The notes under the pieces are model-generated. The model did no database searches. It was not told where the DNA came from and was given only the letters and a program-made list of their open reading frames with translations. Shown in pieces: positions 54,468-63,872 of a DNA stretch of 64,000 bases. This DNA is from Clostridia bacterium (GTDB lineage: Bacteria; Bacillota; Clostridia; Lachnospirales; Anaerotignaceae): assembly GCA_022651385.1 (NCBI GenBank), contig JALCQR010000004.1, positions 147,554-211,553 of the forward strand, in the 5' to 3' direction. How positions within the stretch are numbered: position 1 is the stretch's first letter; each line of letters begins with the position of its first letter. The translations under genes were made by a program, and so were the position numbers.

Positions 54468-54679
54468 ATATAAGTCATCGATATTTGTTGATTTTTGGTA
54501 AGATATTAAATATAATTAATATTATTATATGTATCTTGAAATATACAATTAAAAATTGTTAATGACAAAATGAGATTTGCAATGAAAGCTGACAGCGTAA
54601 CGCGCTAAAGCTGTTTATATAATTGTATACGTTTTTATAGGTGTTTATTTTAGTATTTATGACGAAAGAGGTGTGTTTT

Positions 54680-55048
54680 TTGTTTGACAATGCTTTATTT
54701 GCTACAGAGAAATTGGCCAATTATCTTTGGCAGAAGCAAAAGGTTACGTTAAATAATATAGCTAACGTTTCTACTCCTGGCTATAAGGCTCAGTATGTTA
54801 CTTTCCAGGATGAGCTAAAAAAAAGATTGGAGTTTGATGACAATGAAAGCTCCGCACAGATTAAAAATGACATCGGCAGCACGGACATGCATGTATATAC
54901 AAAGGAAGATGAGTCAAATAGGCTTGACGGAAATAACGTAAATATGGATGCAGAACAAGTTGAGCTTGCAAGCACAACAATACAGTATCAAATGGCTATT
55001 GACAGTATTAGTGATGAAATAAGCAGAATAAGGAGTGCTATGAAATAA
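54680..55048 (+). CDS. flgB: Flagellar rod protein FlgB
   Basis: 122-aa proximal rod protein. NIANVSTPGYKAQYVTFQDELKK is typical; the C-terminus ends with a conserved amphipathic helix. The start is set at a TTG (LFDNALFATEKLANYL) eight bases after AAGAGGTG; a longer frame starting at 54641 has no ribosome site. First gene of flgB-flgC-fliE-fliF-fliG-fliH-fliI-fliJ. Confidence 0.93.
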   Translation: MFDNALFATEKLANYLWQKQKVTLNNIANVSTPGYKAQYVTFQDELKKRLEFDDNESSAQIKNDIGSTDMHVYTKEDESNRLDGNNVNMDAEQVELASTTIQYQMAIDSISDEISRIRSAMK

Positions 55049-55061
55049 GGAGGACTTATAA

Positions 55062-55502
55062 ATGGCTTTTTTAAATGCTATGAATATAAGTGCATCGGGA
55101 TTAACCGCTCAGCGGCTGAGGCTAGATGTAATATCGGAAAATATAGCAAACGCAAAGACGACGAGAACTGAAAGCGGACAACCGTATAGAAGAAAGATGG
55201 TTGTTTTTGAACCTTCTTCAAAGGGCAGTTTTAAGGATTCTTTAATTAATGCTGCTGGTTCCTCAAATAATCAGCAGGGGGTTATGGTAACTCAAGTTGA
55301 AGAAGATAACTCACCTCTTAAGCAGGTGTATGATCCAAAAAATCCAGATGCTGACGCTAATGGATATGTTTCATATCCAAATGTTGATCTTTTAAAGGAA
55401 ACAGTCGACAGTATGGATGCCACAAGGTCATATTATGCAAACGTAACGGCTTTTAACGCAATTAAGGATATGGCTACTAAGGGATTAGAAGTAGGAAAGT
55501 AA
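55062..55502 (+). CDS. flgC: Flagellar rod protein FlgC
   Basis: 146-aa rod protein. Begins FLNAMNISASGLTAQRLRLDVISENIANAKTTRTESGQPYRRK, and ends YPNVDLLKETVDSMDATRSYYANVTAFNAIKDMATKGL, both typical. AAGGAGG precedes the ATG. Confidence 0.96.
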   Translation: MAFLNAMNISASGLTAQRLRLDVISENIANAKTTRTESGQPYRRKMVVFEPSSKGSFKDSLINAAGSSNNQQGVMVTQVEEDNSPLKQVYDPKNPDADANGYVSYPNVDLLKETVDSMDATRSYYANVTAFNAIKDMATKGLEVGK

Positions 55503-55526
55503 TAATTTATTGAGGAGGGCTTTAAA

Positions 55527-55835
55527 TTGTTTATAACACCTATGAATCAGGTAAATTCAATAAACGATCTAAGTAAAATAACCGATAGCACTACAGGTAA
55601 TAGTACAAATAAAACGGACGGTTTTAAAAATATATTTAATCAGGCTATTGATAACGTTAAGCAAACTGAGGACAATCTTGCCAAACAGCAGTATGCATTT
55701 GTTACCGGACAGTCGGATGATACACATACTCTTGGTATAGCGGCATCTGAGGCACAAATGGCAGTTGATTTGCTGGTTTCATTGAGAAACAAAGCTCTTG
55801 ATTCATATAACGAGTTGATGAGAATAAATCTATAA
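55527..55835 (+). CDS. fliE: MS ring-rod adaptor FliE
   Basis: 102-aa export substrate. The C-terminal LGIAASEAQMAVDLLVSLRNKALDSYNELMRINL is diagnostic (EAxxALxLxlqvRNKlldAYqEIMrMqi). TTG start after GAGGAGGG. Confidence 0.94.
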   Translation: MFITPMNQVNSINDLSKITDSTTGNSTNKTDGFKNIFNQAIDNVKQTEDNLAKQQYAFVTGQSDDTHTLGIAASEAQMAVDLLVSLRNKALDSYNELMRINL

Positions 55836-55901
55836 AAATTTAGAGGAATATTTAAAAATCATTTGACAACATAATTCTATAGGATTAAGAGGGGCTAAAT
55901 T

Positions 55902-57524
55902 TTGAAAGAGAAGGCAAAAGAATTGTTTGGAAAGCTAAAACAGCAATCCTCTAAGCTAAGTCCTAAAATGAAAAGAACAATGTTTATTGGTGCGCTTTTA
56001 GCAATTATTTTTTCAGTAGGTGTTGCGTTTTTTTTAAACAATAAACCTTATGCTACATTGTTTAGCGGTTTGGACCAGCAAGAAGCAAGTGAAATTATTG
56101 GCAAGCTCCAAGACTCAGGGGTTAATTATAAGTATAGCGATAACGGCACTATATCTGTTCCGAAGGATCAGGAAGAAAAGCTGAAAGCCGAACTTGTTTA
56201 CGAAGGTTATCCTAAAAGCGGATTTACATATGATGTTTTTAAAAATAATATAAACATGATGTCAACCGACTTCGAGAAAAACAGCTATAAACTTTATGAT
56301 CTGCAAAACAGAATTGGTGCAACTATAAGGCTTTTTGATGGCGTAAGTGATGCAAAGGTTACAATTGCCGTTAATAATGATAATAGCAAATATGTGATTA
56401 GCTCAAGCAACAATTCAAGTGCAGCAAATGCATCGGTAGTGGTTATAATGAAAGACGGCGGTTCTCCTACAGCGGAACAGGTAAAAGGTATACAAAGACT
56501 TGTGTCAAAAAGTATTCCGAATATGCAGATGGATGATGTAGCCGTTATAGACGGAAACGGAAATGATGTTTCGTCTGTGGGTGACGACACAACTGAAGGT
56601 GCGAATAAGGCAAAACTTGATTTTGAAAAGCACATGGATGACTCCGTAAGAGCTAAGATTTTAACGGTTTTAAGCCCTATATACGGCTCAGATAATATCA
56701 GGATTTCTGTAAGAACAAAGGCAAATGTAGACAAAACGGTAAAAGAAACAATTAATCATGAGGCAACCGATAAGGACAATAATAAGGGAATACCAAGTAC
56801 TGAGTCAACAGAGACCGAGATAACGAGAGACGGTACAAAAACAGGCGGAGTGCCTGGTACTCAAACCAATACAGGGATAACTACATATGGCCAGCTTAAC
56901 ACAGACGGAACTGAATCATATGTAAAAAATCAGACAAATACGAATTATCTTGTAAATCAGCAAAAAGAACAGTCTCAGACCGATGCTGGCTCAATAGATG
57001 ATATGACGGTATCTGTAGCTATAAATAGCAACGATACCGGAAGTGTAAATGATCAGCAGCTTAAAAGCTTGATTGGCAATGCAGCAGGGATACCAAGCAA
57101 TCTTCAAAATGAGAAAATTGCGATAGTTTCTACGCCTTTTTATAGTAACGGCTCAACTACACCTGCTAATGATAACAGCGCTGGTAAAAATAACTGGATA
57201 ATAATAGGCTCTATTGCATCTGGTGTACTTCTTATAGCTTTGGTACTATTTATTTTGCTTGTAATGAGAAAAAGGAAAAAGAAGAAAGCTGCTTCTTTGG
57301 CAAATGTTAGCTTAGAGGCATTAGGCAGTAAACACTCTAAGGCATCTGAAGAGGCTTACTTGAAAGAATTGATGCAAAAGCAACAGGAGGATAAGGAAAA
57401 CAAGATTTTGAACCTTAATAACGAAAAGGGATTAGAGCTTAAAAATAAGGTTAGGGAAATCGCAGAAGAAAATCCTGAAATTTCAGCCCAGCTTATAAGA
57501 AATTGGCTAAAAGGAGGAGAATAA
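55902..57524 (+). CDS. fliF: MS ring protein FliF
   Basis: 540-aa base of the flagellum. TM1 at ~24-47 and TM2 at ~428-451 flank the ring-building domains (YATLFSGLDQQEASEIIGKLQDSGVNYKY, GYPKSGFTYDVF). The C-terminal tail contacts FliG. TTG start after AGAGGGG. The intermediate region (~280-370) is polar and low-complexity. Confidence 0.95.
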   Translation: MKEKAKELFGKLKQQSSKLSPKMKRTMFIGALLAIIFSVGVAFFLNNKPYATLFSGLDQQEASEIIGKLQDSGVNYKYSDNGTISVPKDQEEKLKAELVYEGYPKSGFTYDVFKNNINMMSTDFEKNSYKLYDLQNRIGATIRLFDGVSDAKVTIAVNNDNSKYVISSSNNSSAANASVVVIMKDGGSPTAEQVKGIQRLVSKSIPNMQMDDVAVIDGNGNDVSSVGDDTTEGANKAKLDFEKHMDDSVRAKILTVLSPIYGSDNIRISVRTKANVDKTVKETINHEATDKDNNKGIPSTESTETEITRDGTKTGGVPGTQTNTGITTYGQLNTDGTESYVKNQTNTNYLVNQQKEQSQTDAGSIDDMTVSVAINSNDTGSVNDQQLKSLIGNAAGIPSNLQNEKIAIVSTPFYSNGSTTPANDNSAGKNNWIIIGSIASGVLLIALVLFILLVMRKRKKKKAASLANVSLEALGSKHSKASEEAYLKELMQKQQEDKENKILNLNNEKGLELKNKVREIAEENPEISAQLIRNWLKGGE

Positions 57525-57527
57525 ATA

Positions 57528-58538
57528 TTGTCTAAGGAAATTAAAATTACTCCTGAGCAAAAAGCGGCTGCTATTGTTGTTTCTCTTGGTGTTGAAAATG
57601 CATCTAAAATATATAAGTATTTAACAGAAGATGAAATAGAAAGAATAACTGTAGAAGTTGCAAAACTTGGATATCTGTCGCCTGAGACGACCGAAAGTGT
57701 ACTTGATGAGTTTTATAAAAACTGCATGACACAAAAGGTTGTTACGGAAGGCGGAATGGAATATGCCAAAAGTGTGCTGGAAAAGGCTTTTGGAGAAGAT
57801 GTGGCTTCAAATCTTTTAGGAAAAGTTGCAAAATCACTTAAGGCAAGGGCTTTCGCATTTTTAAGCAAGTATGACGATAAAACGATATTCTCTCTATTGC
57901 ATAACGAAAGGCCGCAGGTTATAGCACTTGTTCTTTCGTATATAGATTCAGACAGAGCCGCAAAAATAATCGCCGAACTTCCGGAAAAAATGCGTATAAG
58001 CGTTGTGGAGTCAGTTGCAAGAATGGACAGCGCAGCACCGGAGGCAATGAAGATTGTTGAAAGCGAAATTGAAAATAAACTTTCATCCGTAATGACAACA
58101 GATTATACAAAGATTGGCGGTATAGATTATATCGCCGAGGTAATGAACTATATAGACAGAAGCAATGAGAAGTATATTTTTGATGAGCTTAGTAAAAAGG
58201 ATGCCGGGCTTGTTGAAGAAATACGTAAAAAGATGTTTGTTTTCGAGGATATTGTCAATATGGACAATATGTCTATACAAAGGTTTATTCGTGAAATTGA
58301 CCAGAAAGACCTCGTTTATGCTCTTAAAGGTGCAAATGAGGAGGTTGCAAATGTTATATTCTCCAATATGTCTACTCGTATGACGGAGGCAATTAAATCC
58401 GAGCTTGAGATTACAACTAATGTACGTGTTAGAGATGTTGAGGAAGCACAGCAGAGAATTGTTGGTGTAATCAGATCACTTGAGGAGAAAGGGCAGCTTG
58501 TAATATCTAAGGGAAAGGATGATGATATAATTGCATGA
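57528..58538 (+). CDS. fliG: Motor switch protein FliG
   Basis: 336-aa C-ring protein that meets the stator. FliG_N begins with KAAAIVVSLGVENASKIYKYLTEDEIERITVEV; the middle has NERPQVIALVLSYI; the C-terminal domain carries the torque helix MFVFEDIVNMDNMSIQRFIREIDQKDLVYALKG. TTG start eight bases after GGAGGAG. It overlaps fliH by eight bases. Confidence 0.96.
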   Translation: MSKEIKITPEQKAAAIVVSLGVENASKIYKYLTEDEIERITVEVAKLGYLSPETTESVLDEFYKNCMTQKVVTEGGMEYAKSVLEKAFGEDVASNLLGKVAKSLKARAFAFLSKYDDKTIFSLLHNERPQVIALVLSYIDSDRAAKIIAELPEKMRISVVESVARMDSAAPEAMKIVESEIENKLSSVMTTDYTKIGGIDYIAEVMNYIDRSNEKYIFDELSKKDAGLVEEIRKKMFVFEDIVNMDNMSIQRFIREIDQKDLVYALKGANEEVANVIFSNMSTRMTEAIKSELEITTNVRVRDVEEAQQRIVGVIRSLEEKGQLVISKGKDDDIIA

Positions 58539-59394
58539 TCCTGAAAAATCAACGATAGATAAATTTGATTTTTTTAAATTTTCTAAAGATAAGTCTGAAC
58601 TTTCTAATGAACATTCAAATGAACTAAGCAGTATATCGCTGCCTAACTTTGAAAAAGAAGAAAAAGTCAAAAAAACGCCTAATGTACCGAAAACAGAAAA
58701 AAACACCGACTCGGAAAAGCTTGAAGATGAAAATAAAAAAGCTGAAACAGAGGCAGAACTTGCTAAACACAGAGAAGATATAATATCGTCGGCTAAAAAA
58801 GAAGCGGATAATATTATAAAGCAGGCTGAAGCTGAAGCCGATGAGATAAAAAAAAGAGCATATTCTGAAGGCACTGATAAAGGCTATGAAGAAGGCTTTA
58901 ATAAAGCATATGAAGAAAATAAAGCCAAGCTTGACGAGGGAACAGTCAATTTTCTTTTAAATCTTAAAGATTTGCTTAATGATTATAAAGAAGAAAAGGA
59001 CAAGCTTATAACGGATAATATCGATGAGCTTAAAGACCTTACAATAACTATTGCTGAAAAAATTGTTCACGTAAGTTTAGAGACAAGCGGAGACATAATA
59101 AAGAAAATGATTATTTCAGCAACAGAAAAAATGCGGTGCAAGGAATGGGCTAAAATTTATATATCAAAAAACGACTCATCTTTGCTTGTAGAAGGCAATA
59201 CCGATTTGCTTAAAGCAATCAGCCATTTATCGGAGCATATAAAAATTACGGTAATGGAGGCCGCGGCTCCCGGAACATGTATTATTGAGCTGCCGGACCA
59301 AATTATAGATGCCAGCGCTGCTACACAGCTTGATAATATAAAAGGAATTTTAAAGGGCGTCAGCATAGGCGGAGGCAATGACGATGTTCAGTGA
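58531..59394 (+). CDS. fliH: Export ATPase regulator FliH
   Basis: 287-aa peripheral protein linking FliI to the C-ring. It has a Lys/Glu-rich N-terminal coiled region (~30-120), then the conserved FliH/HrpE-like C-terminal half (ITIAEKIVHVSLETSGDIIKKMIISATEKM...VEGNTDLLKAI). TTG start; overlaps fliG and fliI. The weakly conserved N-terminus is typical of the family. Confidence 0.88.
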   Translation: MHDPEKSTIDKFDFFKFSKDKSELSNEHSNELSSISLPNFEKEEKVKKTPNVPKTEKNTDSEKLEDENKKAETEAELAKHREDIISSAKKEADNIIKQAEAEADEIKKRAYSEGTDKGYEEGFNKAYEENKAKLDEGTVNFLLNLKDLLNDYKEEKDKLITDNIDELKDLTITIAEKIVHVSLETSGDIIKKMIISATEKMRCKEWAKIYISKNDSSLLVEGNTDLLKAISHLSEHIKITVMEAAAPGTCIIELPDQIIDASAATQLDNIKGILKGVSIGGGNDDVQ

Positions 59395-60685
59395 ACTTAT
59401 AGATGTGGTTAAAAAATCCAATACTGTAAGCCACATAGGTAAAATAGAAAATATAATCGGCATGTCTATTGAGGCGTCAAGCCAAAAGGCCAGTATTGGA
59501 GAAATAAGTTTAATTTATAATAAAAATGAAAAAAGACAGATAGCGGCGGAAACAGTTGGATTTAAAGATGACCATATTCTTCTTATGCCTTACGAGAGTA
59601 TAAAGGGTGTATCGGCCGGAACATTTGTTAAGAACACAAATGAGTGTCTAAAGATACCTGTTGGGAATTTTTTGACGGGAAGAATAGTGGACGCAATGGG
59701 CAGGCCTATAGACGGTCTTGGAGATTTCAAAACAGACCAGTTCTTTCCGGTAGACAATCCTCTTACAAATCCTTTGGAAAGGCCACCGATAAGAGAGAAA
59801 ATGGAATTCGGCATAAAAGCCATAGACGGTATGCTGACAATAGGCAAGGGCCAAAGAATGGGTATTTTTGCAGGAAGCGGTGTTGGTAAAAGCACACTTT
59901 TGGGAATGATAGCAAAAAATGTTAAGACTGATATAAACGTAATAGCTCTTGTTGGAGAAAGAGGCCGTGAGGTGAGGGAATTTGTAGAAAAAGACCTTGG
60001 CGAGGAGGGACTCAAACGTTCGGTTCTTGTTGTTGCTACATCCGACCAGCCTGCAATGCTCAGAATGAAATGCCCGATAGTTGCCACAGCAATAGCCGAA
60101 TATTTTAAAAATCAGGGCAAAGATGTTTTGCTTATGATGGATTCTCTTACAAGGTTTGCCATGGCGCAAAGAGAAATCGGACTTGCCATAGGAGAACCGC
60201 CTATCGCAAGAGGATACACTCCGTCTATTTATGCCGAACTTCCTAAACTTCTTGAAAGAAGCGGTAATTTTAAAGAGGGTTCAATAACCGGCATATATAC
60301 AGTTCTTGTTGAGGGTGATGATACAAACGAACCTATTGCCGATACTGTAAGAAGTATTATCGACGGGCACATTGTATTATCAAGAAAGCTTGCCAACAGC
60401 AATCATTTTCCAGCTATAGATGTAAATGCCAGTATTTCGAGACTTATGAGTTCAATAGTAAGTAAAGAGCAGTTGGAAAAGGCCTCAAAGCTTAGAGATA
60501 TTTTAAGCCTGTATGAGAAAAACAGCGATCTTATTGCTATAGGGGCTTATAAGTCCGGCACAAACCATAAACTTGATTTTGCTATATCTAAAATAGACAA
60601 AATAAATGAGTTTTTAATGCAGGGAGTAAATGAGAAGTTTTCCTATGATGAAACATTAAATAAAATGTCGGAGATTTTAGAGTAA
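59384..60685 (+). CDS. fliI: Flagellar export ATPase FliI
   Basis: 433-aa F1-beta-like ATPase. Walker A GSGVGKSTLLG near residue 163, ALVGERGREVREFVEKDLG, Walker B region VLLMMDSLTRFAMAQREIGLA and ARGYTPSIYAELPKLLERSG are all present. The ATG at 59384 is eight bases from GGAGG; one at 59378 is too close to it. It overlaps fliH. Confidence 0.95.
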   Translation: MFSELIDVVKKSNTVSHIGKIENIIGMSIEASSQKASIGEISLIYNKNEKRQIAAETVGFKDDHILLMPYESIKGVSAGTFVKNTNECLKIPVGNFLTGRIVDAMGRPIDGLGDFKTDQFFPVDNPLTNPLERPPIREKMEFGIKAIDGMLTIGKGQRMGIFAGSGVGKSTLLGMIAKNVKTDINVIALVGERGREVREFVEKDLGEEGLKRSVLVVATSDQPAMLRMKCPIVATAIAEYFKNQGKDVLLMMDSLTRFAMAQREIGLAIGEPPIARGYTPSIYAELPKLLERSGNFKEGSITGIYTVLVEGDDTNEPIADTVRSIIDGHIVLSRKLANSNHFPAIDVNASISRLMSSIVSKEQLEKASKLRDILSLYEKNSDLIAIGAYKSGTNHKLDFAISKIDKINEFLMQGVNEKFSYDETLNKMSEILE

Positions 60686-60703
60686 ATATACGAGGCAGAA
60701 TAG

Positions 60704-61144
60704 ATGAAAAAATTTGTTTTTAATCTCCAGAAAGTAATGGAATATAAAAATCAAAAACTTGAGAATAAAAAAATGGAGCATGCAATGGCTATTGTTCTTC
60801 TCAATAAACAGATGGCTAAAATAGATGCTTTGCGCAATAGGTATGACGACATAAATTCCCAGTTTAACGAAAAAAAAATATCTGGCATAGCTATAATTGA
60901 GGCTTGTCAGTACAGTTCATTTTTACATACTCTTGAAAATGAGATTAAAAAAGAAATATCAAATCTTAATGAGCTTAAAAAAAATGAAGACAGTAAGAGA
61001 AAAGAAGTTGTAGAGGTTAAGATTGAAACGTCAACTCTTGAGAAACTCAAAGAGAAAAAGTACGCTCAGTATCTGAAAGAAGCCGGAAAAAGCGAAGAGC
61101 TTTTTATTGAGGAATTTGTTTCAAGACAGCGTATTACAAATTGA
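60704..61144 (+). CDS. fliJ: Flagellar export protein FliJ
   Basis: 146-aa coiled-coil central stalk of the export ATPase. MKKFVFNLQKVMEYKNQKLENKKMEHA is typical at the start; the rest is highly charged helix. It lies 18 bases after fliI. It ends the operon; fliK, which usually follows in Bacillus-type clusters, is 53 kb away in this window. Confidence 0.9.
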   Translation: MKKFVFNLQKVMEYKNQKLENKKMEHAMAIVLLNKQMAKIDALRNRYDDINSQFNEKKISGIAIIEACQYSSFLHTLENEIKKEISNLNELKKNEDSKRKEVVEVKIETSTLEKLKEKKYAQYLKEAGKSEELFIEEFVSRQRITN

Positions 61145-61605
61145 TTTAAAGTTTTAGAAATTGCGAGTGATTTTGCAAGTGGAAATATCCTAATTTATGT
61201 AATTCTATGTGTTTAGCACTTTTGGCGCTGCAAAATTGCGGCGCTTTATTTATTATTGAGATTTGGCATAAGAGGCAGATTTATTATGTTAACAATGCAT
61301 GTGAATTAAGTATACAAGAAAAATAAAATAAAAGAAATTTTTAAGCAAAAAAAATACAGCTATAGAAAGTTTGGTTTGATATGCCGTACAATACAAAATT
61401 AGACTTACCGCTAAAAAAGCAAATAAGACTATTTATAAATAATCATGTTTTAGGCAGAAAATGAGACACCTATGGATTTTAAAACATGCCATAACCACCG
61501 TGGCGTATAACTATTGGATAAAAGCATTTTGCTAAACGTACCGATTTTGCATTGTGTAACGCCAGGTGTTTTGCCTTCAAATAGACATGGCATAAAGATT
61601 GTTTT
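61145..61605. other. Intergenic region after fliJ
   Basis: 461 bases. A terminator is at 61225-61250. The rest (61251-61605) is AT-rich with no gene. TACCGATTT near 61540 resembles a sigma-28 -10 but has no well-spaced -35. Confidence 0.7.
61225..61257 (+). terminator. Terminator after fliJ
   Basis: GCGCTGCAA pairs with TTGCGGCGC (one wobble) across AA, followed by TTTATTTATTATT. Confidence 0.85.
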
Positions 61606-62385
61606 TTATATTGCTATATTTATATCATATTTAGCTTTTTGTAGTACCAAAGCAAGAAACTGACTGTTTGTAGGACGACGGTTGAAATATGAGAAGCCGA
61701 ATATTTCGTCATTGTCTTGCGGTTCCATGTTTTTCCAAGCAGACGAGATAGCGTTTCTTATAGAACGCTCAACACATTCGGATGTTGTATTATGTATTTT
61801 GGCAACGAGCGGATATAAAAATTTGGTAATTCCATTATCAAGTATCTCCGGATCTTTAATACACAATTCTATTGATGTTTTGAGATATCTGTAACCACGC
61901 ATATTTACGGGTATTCCAAGTTTTAAAAGCATACATGATATATTTTTTGTAGGAGGCTGTATGTTTTTATGACTGTTTTGTTCATATAAATCACATTGTC
62001 CGGCAGTATAAAGGTTGTTTTTAAGACCGAGCATACGATCAAGCACATCGTTGAAATTAAAAGGATATATGAAGAAACTACTTACGCCGATACTGGCAGC
62101 ATACCTTATTAAGTTTTCATCGTGACTAAAAGAAAGCATTATGAATGAAGGAATTAATACGCATGATTTTTTTATTTCCTTTATAATGCCAAAAGCGTCT
62201 GGGCCTGGAATCACGTCACTTAATACTACAAAATCAGGCATGGTCGTTTTGATTTTTTCTACTGCGTCATAACCGTTTTCAGCTGTGCCGCACAATGTGA
62301 ATCTACCATTTTCATTAATGACATCACTAAATTCGGATATTATTTTACTGTCAAAATTAACTATAAAGATCTTATAGAAAACCAT
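61606..62385 (-). CDS. Spo0A-like regulator with a degenerate receiver
   Basis: 259 aa. Residues ~150-259 clearly match the Spo0A DNA-binding domain: LLKLGIPVNMRGYRYLKTSIELCIKDPE, ITKFLYPLVAKIHNTTSECVERSIRNAISSAW (recognition helix) and RRPTNSQFLALVLQK. The receiver (~1-125) lacks key residues. The acidic pair reads Asn10-Phe11, the phosphoacceptor position is Ser56 (an Asp is at 57, one place off) and the conserved Lys of KPF is Tyr in IYPFN. Phosphorylation is therefore doubtful. AAAGGATGG precedes the ATG. Divergent from an XRE/S24 gene. It is either an unusual Spo0A or a paralogue. Confidence 0.85.
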   Translation of the reverse strand: MVFYKIFIVNFDSKIISEFSDVINENGRFTLCGTAENGYDAVEKIKTTMPDFVVLSDVIPGPDAFGIIKEIKKSCVLIPSFIMLSFSHDENLIRYAASIGVSSFFIYPFNFNDVLDRMLGLKNNLYTAGQCDLYEQNSHKNIQPPTKNISCMLLKLGIPVNMRGYRYLKTSIELCIKDPEILDNGITKFLYPLVAKIHNTTSECVERSIRNAISSAWKNMEPQDNDEIFGFSYFNRRPTNSQFLALVLQKAKYDINIAI

Positions 62386-62454
62386 AATAAACCATCCTTT
62401 CTTATTGTTTTTACATATTTATTTAATAAATGTATATTTAAGTAATTTTGTGAC

Positions 62455-62492
62455 ATTTTATTATTGCAATGCCTATAGTGTCAAACTATAAT
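62455..62492. promoter_or_regulatory. Overlapping divergent promoters with a palindromic operator
   Basis: Minus strand: TTGACA (62484-62479), 18 bases, TAAAAT (62460-62455) toward the Spo0A-like gene. Plus strand: TTGCAA (62464-62469), 17 bases, TATAAT (62487-62492) toward the XRE/S24 gene. The perfect inverted repeat TATAGT-N5-ACTATA at 62474-62490 covers the minus -35 and the plus -10. A repressor there would block both. Sites were read by eye. Confidence 0.65.
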
Positions 62493-62621
62493 GAAGTTTA
62501 TATTATATTAAGTAACATGAAAATGATATCATAATAAAAGAAATTTTTAAAGTGTCGCAAAGAACTCTGATTTAACGTTTTTTTAATATTTATGTGCCAT
62601 AAAAGAGATGGAGATGTTTTT

Positions 62622-63338
62622 TTGAAAGAATTTGTAATAAAATTTAAGCTTAGGGATAACATTAGTTTTTTATTGAACAGAGAAGGATGGACACTCTCAA
62701 CTTTGTCGAAAAAATCACTTGTTCCATATGAAACAATCAAAAAACTATGCAATGCAAAAATTGAAAATCCGTCCATTATGAACATTTTGAAGATTGCCGA
62801 AGCCTTTGATTGCTCGGTAGATGCATTAGTTGGCAGAGAAAATGCCTTAGCTGAAAAGATTAGACGTCTTCCCGAACATTCCATTCAAATTATTGATGCC
62901 GTTGCCGATTTTGAAGAAAGGCTGATAATAAAAAATTATAAAAATAATTTGGATAAAATATTAGTTTTTGTAGTGACGGGTAAAATGGAAGACAGGATGA
63001 TTTTTGATTCTACATATTTTGAGTCCGTAAATGTGCATGAGTATAAAAAAATATACGGCGACAGGATGTTTGCCGGCATAAAAATTACAAGCAAGGTTTT
63101 TTATCCTGCATACGGTGAGGGCGATATATTGTTGTTGGCTCGTGACAGATACCCAGCATATGGTGAGACAGGAGTATTTTTGAAAGATGGCAGAATGTAC
63201 ATAAGAAAATTTTATTATGGAAATCCTTCAATACTTATGCCGTTAAATTGTATAGGAGTACCTATTGAAATTGATAATATGAAAGAATGGACAATATTCG
63301 GATATGTGCTTACGGTTGTCCGCCAAAAGATGGAATAA
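62622..63338 (+). CDS. XRE-type regulator with a LexA/S24-like C-terminal domain
   Basis: 238 aa. The N-terminal helix-turn-helix (~8-60) reads RDNISFLLNREGWTLSTLSKKSLVPYETIKKLCNAKIENPSIMNILKIAEAFDCSVDAL. The C-terminal half (~125-235) has the S24 pattern YPAYGEGDILLLARDRYPAYGETGVFLKDGRMYIRKF. The usual catalytic GDSMxP is altered to ITSKVFYP, so autocleavage is uncertain. The start is a TTG eight bases after GGAG; an ATG at 62592 is also in frame. Not obviously phage-linked here. Confidence 0.82.
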   Translation: MKEFVIKFKLRDNISFLLNREGWTLSTLSKKSLVPYETIKKLCNAKIENPSIMNILKIAEAFDCSVDALVGRENALAEKIRRLPEHSIQIIDAVADFEERLIIKNYKNNLDKILVFVVTGKMEDRMIFDSTYFESVNVHEYKKIYGDRMFAGIKITSKVFYPAYGEGDILLLARDRYPAYGETGVFLKDGRMYIRKFYYGNPSILMPLNCIGVPIEIDNMKEWTIFGYVLTVVRQKME

Positions 63339-63872
63339 AAAGTGTCGAAATAATGTATAAATGTTATTTTGATTTTTTCGAGCCTAAAATTGCACAAATT
63401 AATATAAAGAAATAATTGTTGATTTTTTATAATTAACCCCTTTTTGTTTTAAATCATTTTATATAAAAATCCTAATTTATTGGGTTTATATGTATGAAAT
63501 AATACTTCTATATATAAACTGTTAGTATCCAAAATTATTTTGTATAATCTAATTCTTAATTTTAATTTCATGTATACGCCAGTAGTTTCAATTCAAAAAT
63601 TTCTTTAATAAAATGAATTTAATAAAAATATATATAGTGTTTCAAATAAATTTTAACGTAAATTAATATAACCAAATATCTTTTAATATATCGAATTTTC
63701 ACATATCTTGACATAAATTTAAAAATAATTAAAAAAATCAACATCACAAATTGTGAATTCTACTTGATTTAATTATAAATTTATATACTTTGATTAATTT
63801 AATATTTTTCTGATAAATTTACTTACAAAAAAGCTATGCAAAAGAAATAAATATATACGAAAGGGAGTATTT
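63339..63872. other. Very AT-rich intergenic region
   Basis: 534 bases with no gene. It starts with AGTGTCGAAA (63341-63350), an exact Spo0A-box core. A weak TTGATT, 18 bases, TAAATT promoter-like pair is at 63790-63819. Confidence 0.6.

Larger units (their letters stand above)
54276..54679. other. Intergenic region before the flgB operon
   Basis: 404 bases without a convincing gene. It holds two hairpins (54347-54393 and 54433-54467) and a ~210-base AT-rich stretch leading to flgB. No convincing promoter with both boxes was found, although one is expected. Confidence 0.7.

Noticed and set aside
54329..54562. A 77-codon open frame between the SLH gene and flgB
   Set aside because: It runs through two strong hairpins, has no good ribosome site, and its Ile/Leu/Asn-rich translation is what AT-rich DNA gives by chance.
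59590..60169. Two long minus-strand frames opposite fliI
   Set aside because: Both overlap the strongly conserved Walker A and B coding region of fliI and look like codon-bias shadows.
62622..63338. A prophage repressor marking a prophage edge
   Set aside because: No integrase, attachment-like repeat or phage gene is seen in the window, and the partner gene is Spo0A-like.
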